Shown piece by piece: positions 7,041 through 15,498 of a stretch of 37,729 bases of DNA; position 1 is the stretch's first letter; each line of letters starts with the position of its first letter. The stretch lies in IMG/VR virus record IMGVR_UViG_3300030329_001244, positions 1 to 37,729 of that record; one strand, written 5' to 3'. This stretch comes from a virus. Both the position numbers and the translations under genes were made by a program. The notes beneath the pieces are model-generated. The model saw only the letters and a list, made by a program, of their open reading frames with translations. It was not told where the DNA came from and did no database searches.

Positions 7041-9248
7041 TTGGCAGATAACGAGAAAAAAACACCAGAGATAGTAAATGAAACATTAAGGATTTTTAAG
7101 GATTACAGCAAAAAGCGTGATGCTTGGGCTCAACAAGCCAAAGAAGACAAAGAGTTTCGTTTAGGTCGTCAATGGACTAAAGAACAATCAGAAACATTAG
7201 AAGCTAGAGGACAAGCTCCAATAGTTGTTAATCGTATTCACCCAGCAGTTGAAACAGCAAAAGCTATGCTTACTGCTAATAGACCGTCATTTAGGTGTGC
7301 GCCTAGAGAAGATTCAGATAGAAAAACAGCAAATGTAATGAGTGCATTACTTACTTATATGTATGATATATCTGACGGTAGAACTATCATAAGACAAGCT
7401 ATAGATGATTACTATGTAATGGGAGTAGGATATATTAATGTATATCAAGACCCTATGATGGATATGGGTAAAGGTGAAGTTTGTATGCATGATATAGACC
7501 CATTAGATGTATATGTAGACCCTAATAGTAGAAATAGATTCTTTGATGATGCAGAAAATGTTATTGTTTCTCGTTTATTTAGTAGAGAACAAGCTAAAAA
7601 ACTTTATCCTAAATACAAAAAAGAAATAGATGATGCTAATAGTGAGCAAGACTTTAATATGCCTGAAACAGGTAGAGATAATGAAAGTAGAGTATTTTTC
7701 CCAGAAGATGTAGGTTTATTGCACGAACAAAGTGAATATGTTAGAGGATATGAAAGATACTATAAATTAGAGGTTGAAAAAACAAGAACTTATGAATCCT
7801 TTAGTGGTAATGAAGAATTATTAGATAAAGAAGAATTTGAACAGTACATACAACAGCCAGCTTGGATAATACAAGGCCAAGTTATTGTTGACCAAGAACA
7901 GGCTCAACAAATATCTGCTCAACTAATGGCTCAGTATGAAATGCAAAAAGAAGAAGCTATGGCTATGGAACAGCAAAAAATGACTCAAGCAGGTCTTCCT
8001 CCTGAAGCTGAAATGCCACAAATAGATATTCAACCACCTCAAATTGAACAAACAGACTATCAAGGTCTTATATTAAAACAGTTAATAGAAATAGTAAAGA
8101 TAAAAGTAACAAGAGTAAAACAATGTATTATTGTTGGAGAAACTCTTCTTTATTCTAGAATACTTCCTATAGACCAATATCCTGTAGTTCCAATATGTAA
8201 CCTGCATACTAGAACACCTTATCCTACATCAGATGTAAGAATGGTAAAAGGTTTACAAGAGTATATAAACAAAACTCGTTCTTTAATTATTGCACACGCT
8301 ACTACAAGTACTAATACTAAAATACTAGTTCCTGAAGGTAGTGTAGATATGAAAGACTTTGAAGAAAAATGGGCACAGCCTGGTGTTGCTATACCTTATG
8401 ACCCAACAGATGGGGCTCCTGTAACGGTTCAACCTAGTCCGCTACCTAATGAGCTTTATCAAAATGAAACTACAGCTAAAAATGATATTGACCATCAATT
8501 AGGTTTATATGAAATGATGATGGGCAATTCTCAGGCTGCCCCACAAACTTATAAAGCTACTATATCTTTAGATGAATTTGGTCAACGAAAAATTAAATCT
8601 AAATTAACAGATATAGAGCAAGCATTAGTAAGGGTTGGGCAAATTGCAATACCATTAATGCAACAATTATATAGTGTAGAAAAAACATTTAGACTTGTTA
8701 ATCCAAACAATTCTATGAGTGAGTATGTTGTAAATAAAAGATTATACGATGATAAAACTGGAGAAGTTCAAGTATTTAATGATATAACAGTAGGTAAATA
8801 CGATGTTATAGTTGTAAGTGGAAGTACATTGCCTACTAATAGATATGCTGAACTTGAGTTTTATATGGATGCATATCAAAAAGGACTTGTTGATAGACAA
8901 GAAGTTCTAAAGAAAACTGAAATATTTGATATTGAAGGTGTTATGCAACGTACTGATGAAATACAAAAATTACAATCTATGGTTCAACAACAACAAGAGC
9001 AGATTAAAAACTTACAAGGAGACTTGCAAAGTAGAGACAGAGAAGCAGTTAACCTTCGTAAGAAAGTAGAAGTTGAGAAGTTTAAAGGAGATTTAGACAA
9101 AACATCTAATAAAGCTAAATCTGCTGGAGTCTTGTTCGAAAAAAGATTGGATGACAATTTAGCCACTGTTAAGCGTCAGATTTCTGATGCTAGCAAAAAA
9201 GAAGGCTCACCCTCTCGTGGCAAAGAGGCAGCTAAAAATAGGAAATAA
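7041..9248 (+). CDS. Portal protein, P22-like
   Basis: This 735-residue protein would form the dodecameric ring at the capsid vertex through which the terminase pumps DNA. The N-terminal section EFRLGRQWTKEQ ... PIVVNRIHPAVETAKAMLTA is typical of P22-type portals, as is the DIDPLDVYVDPNSRN segment. A Gln-rich loop lies in the middle. The C-terminal 90 residues are a charged coiled coil (IQKLQSMVQQQQEQIKNLQG onward) that could form the barrel extending into the capsid. The TTG start at 7041 gives the expected MADNEKKTPEIVNETLRIF N-terminus; no ATG serves. Shine-Dalgarno complementarity is weak. Order terminase-portal-scaffold-capsid supports the call. Confidence 0.92.
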   Translation: MADNEKKTPEIVNETLRIFKDYSKKRDAWAQQAKEDKEFRLGRQWTKEQSETLEARGQAPIVVNRIHPAVETAKAMLTANRPSFRCAPREDSDRKTANVMSALLTYMYDISDGRTIIRQAIDDYYVMGVGYINVYQDPMMDMGKGEVCMHDIDPLDVYVDPNSRNRFFDDAENVIVSRLFSREQAKKLYPKYKKEIDDANSEQDFNMPETGRDNESRVFFPEDVGLLHEQSEYVRGYERYYKLEVEKTRTYESFSGNEELLDKEEFEQYIQQPAWIIQGQVIVDQEQAQQISAQLMAQYEMQKEEAMAMEQQKMTQAGLPPEAEMPQIDIQPPQIEQTDYQGLILKQLIEIVKIKVTRVKQCIIVGETLLYSRILPIDQYPVVPICNLHTRTPYPTSDVRMVKGLQEYINKTRSLIIAHATTSTNTKILVPEGSVDMKDFEEKWAQPGVAIPYDPTDGAPVTVQPSPLPNELYQNETTAKNDIDHQLGLYEMMMGNSQAAPQTYKATISLDEFGQRKIKSKLTDIEQALVRVGQIAIPLMQQLYSVEKTFRLVNPNNSMSEYVVNKRLYDDKTGEVQVFNDITVGKYDVIVVSGSTLPTNRYAELEFYMDAYQKGLVDRQEVLKKTEIFDIEGVMQRTDEIQKLQSMVQQQQEQIKNLQGDLQSRDREAVNLRKKVEVEKFKGDLDKTSNKAKSAGVLFEKRLDDNLATVKRQISDASKKEGSPSRGKEAAKNRK

Positions 9249-9251
9249 AAA

Positions 9252-10163
9252 ATGGACGCATTAGAGACAACCAACAATACAGACACCCCTGAATCTCAGG
9301 GCTCTGGACAATTATCGGTAGAAGAAGCGTTTTTCACAAGTGAAGAGCAACCTACGGTAAATAACGAGACAGTCGGGACTCCTGAAACTCAGGAAACTCC
9401 TGCTGGAGATGGTGCTAATTTAAATATTGAAGAAACTCAACAATCAAATGATGAGAGAAGATTTCAATATTGGCAATCAGAAGCTGATAAAGCTAAAAAT
9501 GAAATTGCTCAGTTAAAAGCACAACTGAATCAACAGCCTCAACCACAGCAAGCACAACCTGCTCCTGTGGAACAAAAGCCTGTTGAGGAATTTCCTCCTG
9601 CTCCAGAAAAACCAAAAGCACCTGTAGGCTTCAATAGGGCGGAAGCTAATGAAGACCCTAACAGTGCAAGTGCTCAATACTTAAATCAGTTAGACGAATG
9701 GAGAGACGATATAATACAGTATAATTCACTTAAAAGTGAATACCAAACTGCATTAGTATCTGAACAACTTCAGAATCAAGAAAAAGCTAGACAAGATGAT
9801 ATAAGAAGAGCTCAAGCTTATCAACAGCAACAACAGCAAGTTAATCAAGTACACCAAAGAGTTCAAGGTGAATTTGGTTTAACTGCTGAAGAAGCTACTG
9901 AATTTGTTCAAACAATGTCAAGACCAGAAAGTTTAACTATGGATAATCTTGTTCAACTGTATAGAATGCAGAAAGGTTCTGGGCAGACAGTACAAACACA
10001 ACCGACTGGCCCTAGCGAAACGTTTAATCAACAAGCTAGAGCACAGCAAGTTCCATCACCGATGGGTGTTTTACCTGCACAACAGAATGAATCTACAACC
10101 TCTGCAGAAGACACGATTATGGATTCGATGATTAACGGTTACAAAAAAAGTAACCCTTGGTAA
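9252..10163 (+). CDS. Probable capsid scaffolding protein
   Basis: This 303-residue protein is acidic and low in aromatic residues in its first 70 positions. A helical heptad-like region follows (EADKAKNEIAQLKAQLNQQ), then a Pro/Gln linker and a second helical region rich in Gln and charged residues (about 130-215). The C-terminal tail ends in a basic motif (INGYKKSNPW). This composition and the position between portal and major capsid protein are classic for scaffolds, which template prohead assembly and leave or are degraded; a basic C-terminus often contacts the coat. No protease motif is visible, so the capsid is probably not matured by a protease fused to this protein. Sequence alone would not identify the family. 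Confidence 0.7.
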   Translation: MDALETTNNTDTPESQGSGQLSVEEAFFTSEEQPTVNNETVGTPETQETPAGDGANLNIEETQQSNDERRFQYWQSEADKAKNEIAQLKAQLNQQPQPQQAQPAPVEQKPVEEFPPAPEKPKAPVGFNRAEANEDPNSASAQYLNQLDEWRDDIIQYNSLKSEYQTALVSEQLQNQEKARQDDIRRAQAYQQQQQQVNQVHQRVQGEFGLTAEEATEFVQTMSRPESLTMDNLVQLYRMQKGSGQTVQTQPTGPSETFNQQARAQQVPSPMGVLPAQQNESTTSAEDTIMDSMINGYKKSNPW

Positions 10164-10219
10164 AATAATATATTCTACTCGAAGGTCTACGCGACAGCTG
10201 AGAGAGAATTAAATTGATT

Positions 10220-10223
10220 GGAG
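10220..10223 (+). promoter_or_regulatory. Shine-Dalgarno fixing the capsid gene start
   Basis: GGAG stands six bases before ATG 10230 and selects MANFYSG as the N-terminus, rather than the in-frame TTG at 10218, which overlaps the site itself. Confidence 0.6.
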
Positions 10224-10229
10224 ATTGAA

Positions 10230-11627
10230 ATGGCTAACTTTTATAGTGGTCAAGCTGGTGCTGATGCGCAAGGCGTTTCGATTGACGATACACGTAGAGT
10301 CTTTAATTTTGGGGATAGAGTTGCAGAACTCGCTCCTCAACAAAGCCCGTTTTTCGTTTATCTAAATAAAGTTGCAAAAAAAGCCACAAACGACCCTGTA
10401 TTTAAATTCCTAGAACAACGTCATCAATGGCAAAGACGTAATTTCTTGGTACAGTCAACAGAAGTTTTAGCTGATGGAGGAGCAATTACCGCTAATGGTA
10501 GTGCTACTTTAGCTGCTGATGAAGACTTAGTATTACATTGTAAATATGACCAATATGGTAAAATTGCTACAAGTGAACCTTGTAATTTTATTATGCCAGG
10601 TGCTATACTTGCAATAAAAGCAGACGATGGAGAGGTATATAGATTTAGAGTAGATGAAAATGCTGCTTTTACATCTAGTACATCTTCTTATTCTGCTACA
10701 TCACCAGCAACTGCTCAAGTTCACCATGATACAAATGGTGTAACAACTATCAACGCAGAAGCTTGTATAGCTTTACAAGATATTCCTGAAGATACGACAA
10801 TAACAGCAGGAAATGCTGGAGCAGTAATTGGTAGTTCATTTGCTGAAGGAACTGATAGCCCTATAGGTTGGGAAGATAAAATGTATGATAGAGAAGGTTA
10901 TACTCAAATCTTTAAAACAGGTATGAGTATCTTTTCTGGTACATCTCTTGCTACTGAATATAGAGGTATTAAAAATGAGTTCCAAAGAATATGGACTGAT
11001 AAATTGATGGAACATAAAATGGATATTGAACAAGCTATGTTATTTGGTTATGGTGCTACTTTAAATGACCAGTCTACCAGTGCTCCTGTTAGACAGTCGT
11101 GGGGAATAGTTCCTTACACTAATACATATGGTAAAGTATACAATATGAGTTATTCATCATCTGGATATGATGCTTTCTTAGATGCAATGGAAGATTTCTT
11201 TGCGCCTGAAGGTGGAAACAGTGGAAATAAACTTGTATTAGCTTCAAGAAAAGTAATCACTTACTTAAATAAATTAGGCAGTGGTTCTTTCATGAATAAT
11301 ACTGTAGGTTCATCTCAATACAGATTAGATGTAGATAATGTTCCTGGTCAATTTGGTCATACAGTAACAAAAGTAAATACTATTTTTGGTAATTTACACT
11401 TTGTTGCTGAACCTTTATTAAGAGGACCATGGGAAGATTACTGTGTTGCAGTTGACCTTGGAAATGTAGCTTATAGACCACTTGTGGGTAATGGTATTAG
11501 TCGAGATACCTTCATTGAAACTAACGTTCAAGATAACGGTGTTGATGGTCGACAAGACCAAATCATTACTGAAGCTGGTCTTGAAATTAGTTTACCTGAA
11601 ACTCACGCAATTCTTAAGTTTTCTTAA
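10230..11627 (+). CDS. Major capsid protein, HK97-fold, SU10-like
   Basis: This 465-residue protein would build the icosahedral shell. It follows portal and scaffold directly. The N-terminal region (FNFGDRVAELAPQQSPFFVY, then FLEQRHQWQRRNF) and the central region (LMEHKMDIEQAMLFGYGA followed by SWGIVPY) resemble SU10-type coat proteins of short-tailed phages. The part between about 80 and 210 looks like an inserted beta-rich domain. The C-terminal part (VAVDLGNVAYRPL ... TEAGLEISLPETHAILKF) is the usual P-domain end. The start is ATG 10230 on the strength of its Shine-Dalgarno site. The short leader before it (10164-10229) contains an imperfect 12-base direct repeat. A strong AGGAGG for the next gene follows the stop. 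Confidence 0.88.
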   Translation: MANFYSGQAGADAQGVSIDDTRRVFNFGDRVAELAPQQSPFFVYLNKVAKKATNDPVFKFLEQRHQWQRRNFLVQSTEVLADGGAITANGSATLAADEDLVLHCKYDQYGKIATSEPCNFIMPGAILAIKADDGEVYRFRVDENAAFTSSTSSYSATSPATAQVHHDTNGVTTINAEACIALQDIPEDTTITAGNAGAVIGSSFAEGTDSPIGWEDKMYDREGYTQIFKTGMSIFSGTSLATEYRGIKNEFQRIWTDKLMEHKMDIEQAMLFGYGATLNDQSTSAPVRQSWGIVPYTNTYGKVYNMSYSSSGYDAFLDAMEDFFAPEGGNSGNKLVLASRKVITYLNKLGSGSFMNNTVGSSQYRLDVDNVPGQFGHTVTKVNTIFGNLHFVAEPLLRGPWEDYCVAVDLGNVAYRPLVGNGISRDTFIETNVQDNGVDGRQDQIITEAGLEISLPETHAILKFS

Positions 11628-11641
11628 GTAGGAGGTAGATT

Positions 11642-12169
11642 ATGGCAGTTATAGGTGTAAGAAGTGGTACTGTTACCGAAGGAACTACTCATGCAAATGA
11701 TAGTGCTTATGGAACTTGGAATGAAGAATCAGAAGGTGGTGTTACATATTTAATAACAGATTTAATTGACCCCTCAGATACAGATGCTGAGATTTTAAGT
11801 CCAGGAATACCTGGTTCTTTAATAAATGGCAAAAAAATCATTGTTGGATTTAACACTGTTACTGCTGGTGCTGATGTAGCATCAGATTTTCATATTGATG
11901 GTTCTATAGATGGTAAAAACTGGGTTATGATTGGTTCATCTCTTGATGACGATACAGAACCTAATGTAACAGGTGTTCAACTGTATACAGTTGATTTATC
12001 TGATTATACATTACCATGGTATAGATTATCTTTTAATGATGGTACAGACAACATAACAACTTGGCAAGGAAAGCTGTTTGTTGGCGGATTAGCTGGCGGT
12101 GGCAATACTGGTCTAGATGTTAGCGCATCAACAAGTAAAATTGGTGGTGTTGGAGCTGACCCATCTTAA
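11642..12169 (+). CDS. Beta-rich capsid-associated protein, possible decoration protein
   Basis: This 175-residue protein is rich in Gly, Thr, Ser and Asp with alternating hydrophobics, as in beta-sandwich virion proteins. The central part (DFHIDGSIDGKNWVMIGSSL ... YTVDLSDYTLPWYRLSFND) looks like a discoidin/carbohydrate-binding-like sandwich. The C-terminal tail is Gly/Ser-rich. It follows the major capsid protein with the strongest Shine-Dalgarno in the window (AGGAGG, six bases from the ATG), implying high expression, which suits a head decoration protein. A minor tail role is possible. No family is firmly recognised. Confidence 0.65.
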   Translation: MAVIGVRSGTVTEGTTHANDSAYGTWNEESEGGVTYLITDLIDPSDTDAEILSPGIPGSLINGKKIIVGFNTVTAGADVASDFHIDGSIDGKNWVMIGSSLDDDTEPNVTGVQLYTVDLSDYTLPWYRLSFNDGTDNITTWQGKLFVGGLAGGGNTGLDVSASTSKIGGVGADPS

Positions 12170-12188
12170 TGGTTAAGTAACTAATAAA

Positions 12189-12216
12189 TTATAAGGGGTC
12201 TTCGGGCCCCTTATAA
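12189..12216 (+). promoter_or_regulatory. Stable RNA hairpin with UUCG tetraloop
   Basis: Two 12-base arms, TTATAAGGGGTC (12189-12200) and GGCCCCTTATAA (12205-12216), pair along their length with one G-U wobble. They close on C(UUCG)G, an exceptionally stable tetraloop. It follows the capsid and decoration genes, where phages often terminate or attenuate, but no T-run follows, so it is not a standard intrinsic terminator. The 3' arm reaches into the AAGGAG Shine-Dalgarno of the next small gene (12215-12220) and could mask part of it. It could also serve as an mRNA-stabilising end or processing site. Confidence 0.75.
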
Positions 12217-12225
12217 GGAGAAAAT

Positions 12226-12330
12226 ATGGCAAAAAAAGTATATAGTGGTAGTGTAGGAAATAAATATAATTCTAAAGTCAAACCAGACAATAGAAGAAAA
12301 CATAATGGAAAAACAAAAAAGAAAAAATGA
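12226..12330 (+). CDS. Very basic 34-residue peptide
   Basis: The peptide starts MAKKVYSGSVGNKYNSKVK and ends KTKKKK; about 13 of 34 residues are Lys or Arg and only one is acidic. AAGGAG lies about six bases before the ATG, and the stop overlaps the next start (ATGA), which supports real translation. No family is recognised. Such a charge suggests binding to nucleic acid or to acidic virion surfaces. Very short basic proteins of this kind may be packaged or may act in assembly. The Shine-Dalgarno is partly inside the preceding hairpin, so expression may depend on its melting. Confidence 0.65.
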   Translation: MAKKVYSGSVGNKYNSKVKPDNRRKHNGKTKKKK

Positions 12331-13118
12331 TAGCACCAATAGATAAGATTAAAGCTTTAACAACAGATGATGTTCAAAACCTTTTTGGTGAAGATATTAT
12401 AAATAGCTGTTTCGAGGAAGCTTATAAATTTGTAAACTCATTGATTACAGAAAATCATTGTTATGAAGCATTAGTAGCTACTGATTTACCTTCTGCTAGA
12501 TACAGAACAGATACTGCAGTTAGACTTGGTACTGGAGCTTTGGGTTGGAATGATGAACAGTATCTAAGAAATAGAAGGATACTTTATGTAAATAGGAAAA
12601 TAAAGGATATTTCTCCTGAAATTTTAATTGAAGCTAGTAAAATAGACCCAAATATTTCTACAACAAATATGACTCTTAGTGGTAGTATTTATTATGAAGA
12701 GGACCCTTATGCTCCTAAATATTATTCTACCAATCTAGGTAAACTGCAAATAGTACCTCTTGATGATACTGATAATCCTACTGCTGAAGTTTATTTTTTA
12801 ACTTATCCAATTTTTGGAGAAGCTGATGAATACAATGATACTCATAAGTTACAATCACATAATTTTTCAACTATATCTAAAACTGCAGAACATATGTTAT
12901 TTTACGGTATTCCTAGACAGGCTAAAGAATTAGTCTATTTACAAATGGCATTAAATTTAATTCAATATTATATGGCTAATTTTGTACATGATGATGAAGA
13001 TACTGAACTTAGTGCTTTACTAGCTAGTCAAGTAGCTGCTATAGATAGAGATAGAAAAGAGCAATTACAATTTGTTGTAAGTACTTTTGGTACTGATAAT
13101 ATGGGAGATGTAAAATGA
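12327..13118 (+). CDS. Probable head-tail connector protein
   Basis: This 263-residue protein lies directly between the capsid group and a second adaptor-like gene, with ATGA overlaps at both ends. The first 100 residues are helical and polar (DDVQNLFGEDIINSCFEEAY). A beta-containing middle part includes GKLQIVPLDD and AEVYFLTYPIFGE. A helical C-terminal half follows (ELVYLQMALNLIQYYMANFV, then a charged helix to the end). The YPIFG/AEVYF segment and a long C-terminal helix recur in head-completion and adaptor proteins of short-tailed phages. I infer that it docks on the portal ring. It could alternatively be a tail-tube component; the exact family is not recognised. Confidence 0.6.
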   Translation: MIAPIDKIKALTTDDVQNLFGEDIINSCFEEAYKFVNSLITENHCYEALVATDLPSARYRTDTAVRLGTGALGWNDEQYLRNRRILYVNRKIKDISPEILIEASKIDPNISTTNMTLSGSIYYEEDPYAPKYYSTNLGKLQIVPLDDTDNPTAEVYFLTYPIFGEADEYNDTHKLQSHNFSTISKTAEHMLFYGIPRQAKELVYLQMALNLIQYYMANFVHDDEDTELSALLASQVAAIDRDRKEQLQFVVSTFGTDNMGDVK

Positions 13119-13888
13119 CAAAATTACAAATAAAAGAATTATTAAGGCAACATCATCCACATTTATCTTCTAAGTTATCTGATATGTATCTTGAACAAGC
13201 TGCAAATACTATCTGTTATAAAACTGATGTATCAAAAAGAAGTTTATTAACAAGTTCAGTAGCTGGACAAAGATGGTATAATTTTCCTCAAAAGACTTTA
13301 GTAATAGATTCAGTTTATTTTAATGATGTTAAAATACCTAAACTAATAGGTGACCCAATTATAGATGATGATGAGTTTGGAACTAGTACTGATGATACAG
13401 CTGATACAGAGTTATCTACACCTACAGCTAATGCTGAAAATAAAAGATTTTGGATTTATAGTCCTTATAAAAAATTTGCTGAAGGTTCAACTATTGGAGA
13501 ACAACAAGATGAACGAGTCCAAGCTAGAATAGGTATAGTAGAAAAAGTTACAAATGCTGTTACAAGAGATGGAAGAATAAGTGATTTTCAGTCATGTTCT
13601 ATAACGGGCAGTATGAATATAAGAGTATTAGGTTCTTTTTTGCCAGAAACTTTTGCTTCTACTGACGATGCTACTAAAGATTATGTTGGCCCTTTGTCCT
13701 CTATTCCAGCTCAATTTCATGAAGTTATATTAAATGGGGCAATAGCTAGGGGATATAAAGACCCTACTAATTTTAAATCAGATATGTATCAATTTTTTAC
13801 TAATGAATTTGAAATGGGCATAAAAGAAATTAAGAAAAATACTAGAACTAGAACAGGAACTGGCTTTATAAGGCCACAAACATTTTAA
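13115..13888 (+). CDS. Probable SU10-like adaptor (head-tail joining) protein
   Basis: This 257-residue protein begins with helices (LQIKELLRQHHPHLSSKLSD, then LEQAANTICYKTDVSKRS). A beta segment opens QRWYNFPQKTLVIDSVYFND, the 'Y-x-L-P ... I-x-x-V' pattern usual in podovirus adaptors. An acidic loop (about 88-108) and a strand region follow. The C-terminal part is FHEVILNGAIARGYKDPTNF plus a helix with many Lys. The same arrangement occurs in adaptors that sit beneath the portal and seal the filled head. Placement after the portal-capsid group and before the tail genes agrees. The basic C-terminus (KKNTRTRTGTG) could touch DNA or the portal wing. Confidence 0.68.
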   Translation: MTKLQIKELLRQHHPHLSSKLSDMYLEQAANTICYKTDVSKRSLLTSSVAGQRWYNFPQKTLVIDSVYFNDVKIPKLIGDPIIDDDEFGTSTDDTADTELSTPTANAENKRFWIYSPYKKFAEGSTIGEQQDERVQARIGIVEKVTNAVTRDGRISDFQSCSITGSMNIRVLGSFLPETFASTDDATKDYVGPLSSIPAQFHEVILNGAIARGYKDPTNFKSDMYQFFTNEFEMGIKEIKKNTRTRTGTGFIRPQTF

Positions 13889-13897
13889 GGAGAAACA

Positions 13898-14077
13898 ATG
13901 GACTTAAAACTAATGGTAGCAAATTATATATTTAACGATGAAATGAAAAGTAAAATTATTACAAAGTTAAATGAGAATGTAGACATACCTATCATATCAG
14001 AAAAAACAGAAGAAAAAATTATAACAGCAATTTATGATTCTGTAGAAGAAGTTGTAAAAGAAGCTATAATGAAGTAA
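13898..14077 (+). CDS. Small helical protein, function unknown
   Basis: This 59-residue protein (MDLKLMVANYIFNDEMKSKI ... SVEEVVKEAIMK) is predicted wholly helical with a central VDIPIISEKTE turn. It has no membrane segment. AAGGAGA lies about seven bases before the ATG, and its stop overlaps the zinc ribbon start (TAATG). No family is recognised. It opens a run of non-structural-looking genes between the connector and tail genes, so it may be a partner of the zinc ribbon or phosphoesterase protein. Confidence 0.7.
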   Translation: MDLKLMVANYIFNDEMKSKIITKLNENVDIPIISEKTEEKIITAIYDSVEEVVKEAIMK

Positions 14078-14391
14078 TGATAGAAAAATTATTCGTATTA
14101 TTAAACGATATAACTGATAAAGAGACTGGAGATATAGTTGAAAGAATTGGTATTGAGAGTAATGAAGAATATAAAACAAAGCCTAAAAAATGCCCTACTT
14201 GCAATAAAAAATCTATTGCAGGTTTGGAAATAATAGGAACTCACGATAGTTCTTTATTATGGCAGTGCATTAAATGTGGTGATAGATTTTTGAAATTAGA
14301 TAGAGAAAAAACTTTAGAACTTTTGGAGAACGCGACCTCCGCTTGGACTAATCCTAATGATTGGGGAGAGACTGATAAAACATTAAACTAG
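14077..14391 (+). CDS. Zinc ribbon protein
   Basis: This 104-residue protein has a four-cysteine ribbon: C39-P-T-C42 and C64-I-K-C67 (KKCPTCNKK ... LWQCIKCGDRF), which should hold one zinc ion. Residues 1-35 are a helical, acidic N-terminus. The C-terminal tail is helical then Trp/Asn-rich (SAWTNPNDWGETDK). Ribbons of this type bind nucleic acid, ribosomal or polymerase components, or other proteins. Which applies here is not visible. It starts with TAATG coupling to the 59-residue gene and ends seven bases before the phosphoesterase start. Co-transcription with that enzyme makes a joint function plausible. Confidence 0.78.
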   Translation: MIEKLFVLLNDITDKETGDIVERIGIESNEEYKTKPKKCPTCNKKSIAGLEIIGTHDSSLLWQCIKCGDRFLKLDREKTLELLENATSAWTNPNDWGETDKTLN

Positions 14392-14398
14392 GAGATAT

Positions 14399-15190
14399 AT
14401 GCCAAAAGATAAAGGTGTTTTAAAGAGAGCAATTGTCACACCAGACAAACATGCTCCTTTACAAGACAAAGCAGCAATAAATGTAGTAAAGAAAGCAATA
14501 GAAATAATTAAGCCTGATATATATATAGATTTAGGCGATGTAGGTGAATGGGGTAGTGTATCTCATTGGCAGTGGAAAGCTAAGAAAAAACCGCCATTAG
14601 AGTACATTATACCTAGAGTTGACAAAGATGTAAAAGGTGTTAACGAGCTTCTTGACAGTATAGATGAATCTTTAGATAAAGTAAGTTGTAAAGAGAAATA
14701 CTTATGCGGAGGTAACCATGATGAATGGTGTAATATGTTTGTTAATGAACATCCATATTTACCTCAATATAAATTTCATGAAGCAACTAACTTAAAAGGT
14801 AGAGGGTATAAATATTATCCTGCTGATTTAGAACCAAAGAAATGGTTAAAGATTGGTAAACTACATTACTACCACGGACATCATAAATCAGGTATGCATC
14901 ACGCTAAAGCACATTTAATGTTAGGTGCAAACGTAATGTATGGCCATCATCACGGATTACAACAAGCATCTGTAACTCATATAGATGGGCCTAAGTCTGC
15001 TTGGAGTATGGGATGTTTAAAAGATATGAGTCCTGAAAAGAATAAATGGTTAGGTGGTAGAGCTATAAATTGGGCACATGCTTTTGCAGTAGTTGATTAC
15101 TTTAGAGGAGGTTTATTTACTGTACACGTAGTACAAATAATAAATGGTAAAACCTCTTTATGGGGGGAGCTGTTAGATGGGAATAAGTAG
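14399..15190 (+). CDS. Calcineurin-like metallophosphoesterase
   Basis: This 263-residue protein has the five ordered motifs of the binuclear metallophosphoesterase fold: D16-x-H18 (TPDKHAP), G46-D47 (YIDLGDVGE), GNHDE (105-109), H159 (YYHGHH), and GHHHG (182-186). All expected metal ligands are present, so it should be active. Family members hydrolyse phosphodiesters or phosphomonoesters, including DNA ends, cyclic nucleotides and Ap4A-type dinucleotides; the substrate is unknown here. GGAGAT lies a few bases before the ATG, though ATATAT in between makes the spacing short. It sits among virion genes, with a zinc ribbon gene upstream and membrane proteins downstream. Possible roles are DNA-end processing, defeating a host nucleotide signal, or processing a phage component; none can be chosen. 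Confidence 0.88.
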   Translation: MPKDKGVLKRAIVTPDKHAPLQDKAAINVVKKAIEIIKPDIYIDLGDVGEWGSVSHWQWKAKKKPPLEYIIPRVDKDVKGVNELLDSIDESLDKVSCKEKYLCGGNHDEWCNMFVNEHPYLPQYKFHEATNLKGRGYKYYPADLEPKKWLKIGKLHYYHGHHKSGMHHAKAHLMLGANVMYGHHHGLQQASVTHIDGPKSAWSMGCLKDMSPEKNKWLGGRAINWAHAFAVVDYFRGGLFTVHVVQIINGKTSLWGELLDGNK

Positions 15191-15498
15191 TGGATATATT
15201 TACAATACTGGAACAATTTGGAATACCCGTTGCAATGACAATAGCATTCGGATTTTTCATATGGAAACAGAACAGGTTCATTCAACAGACTCTGATGACA
15301 GAACTAGACCAAGACTTCAAGAGGTTGGAAGGTATTATTATAAAATTGATTGACCAACAAAAGTTGGTTCAAATGGAACAAAAGAAACTTAATGGAATAT
15401 TTAAGGCTCAGGTAGAAATAATAGCAAGACTATCAGGTAATGGACTTAAAGATAAGTTTTTAAGAATGATGGAAAAGGGAGGAATGAATGATGATTGA
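15190..15498 (+). CDS. Small membrane protein, holin-like candidate
   Basis: This 102-residue protein uses a GTG start overlapping the upstream TAG. It has one N-terminal membrane span (about 8-25, FGIPVAMTIAFGFFIWKQ) followed by a long charged helix/coiled coil (about 30-85). The layout resembles BhlA/UviB-type holin-like proteins: a short N-terminal segment, one span, and a cytoplasmic coiled coil. The endolysin lacks a secretion signal, so a holin is needed, and this is a reasonable candidate despite being 11 kb away. Other options are a membrane anchor for the phosphoesterase or a virion membrane-interacting protein. The downstream gene overlaps its end by 11 bases. Confidence 0.6.
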   Translation: MDIFTILEQFGIPVAMTIAFGFFIWKQNRFIQQTLMTELDQDFKRLEGIIIKLIDQQKLVQMEQKKLNGIFKAQVEIIARLSGNGLKDKFLRMMEKGGMNDD

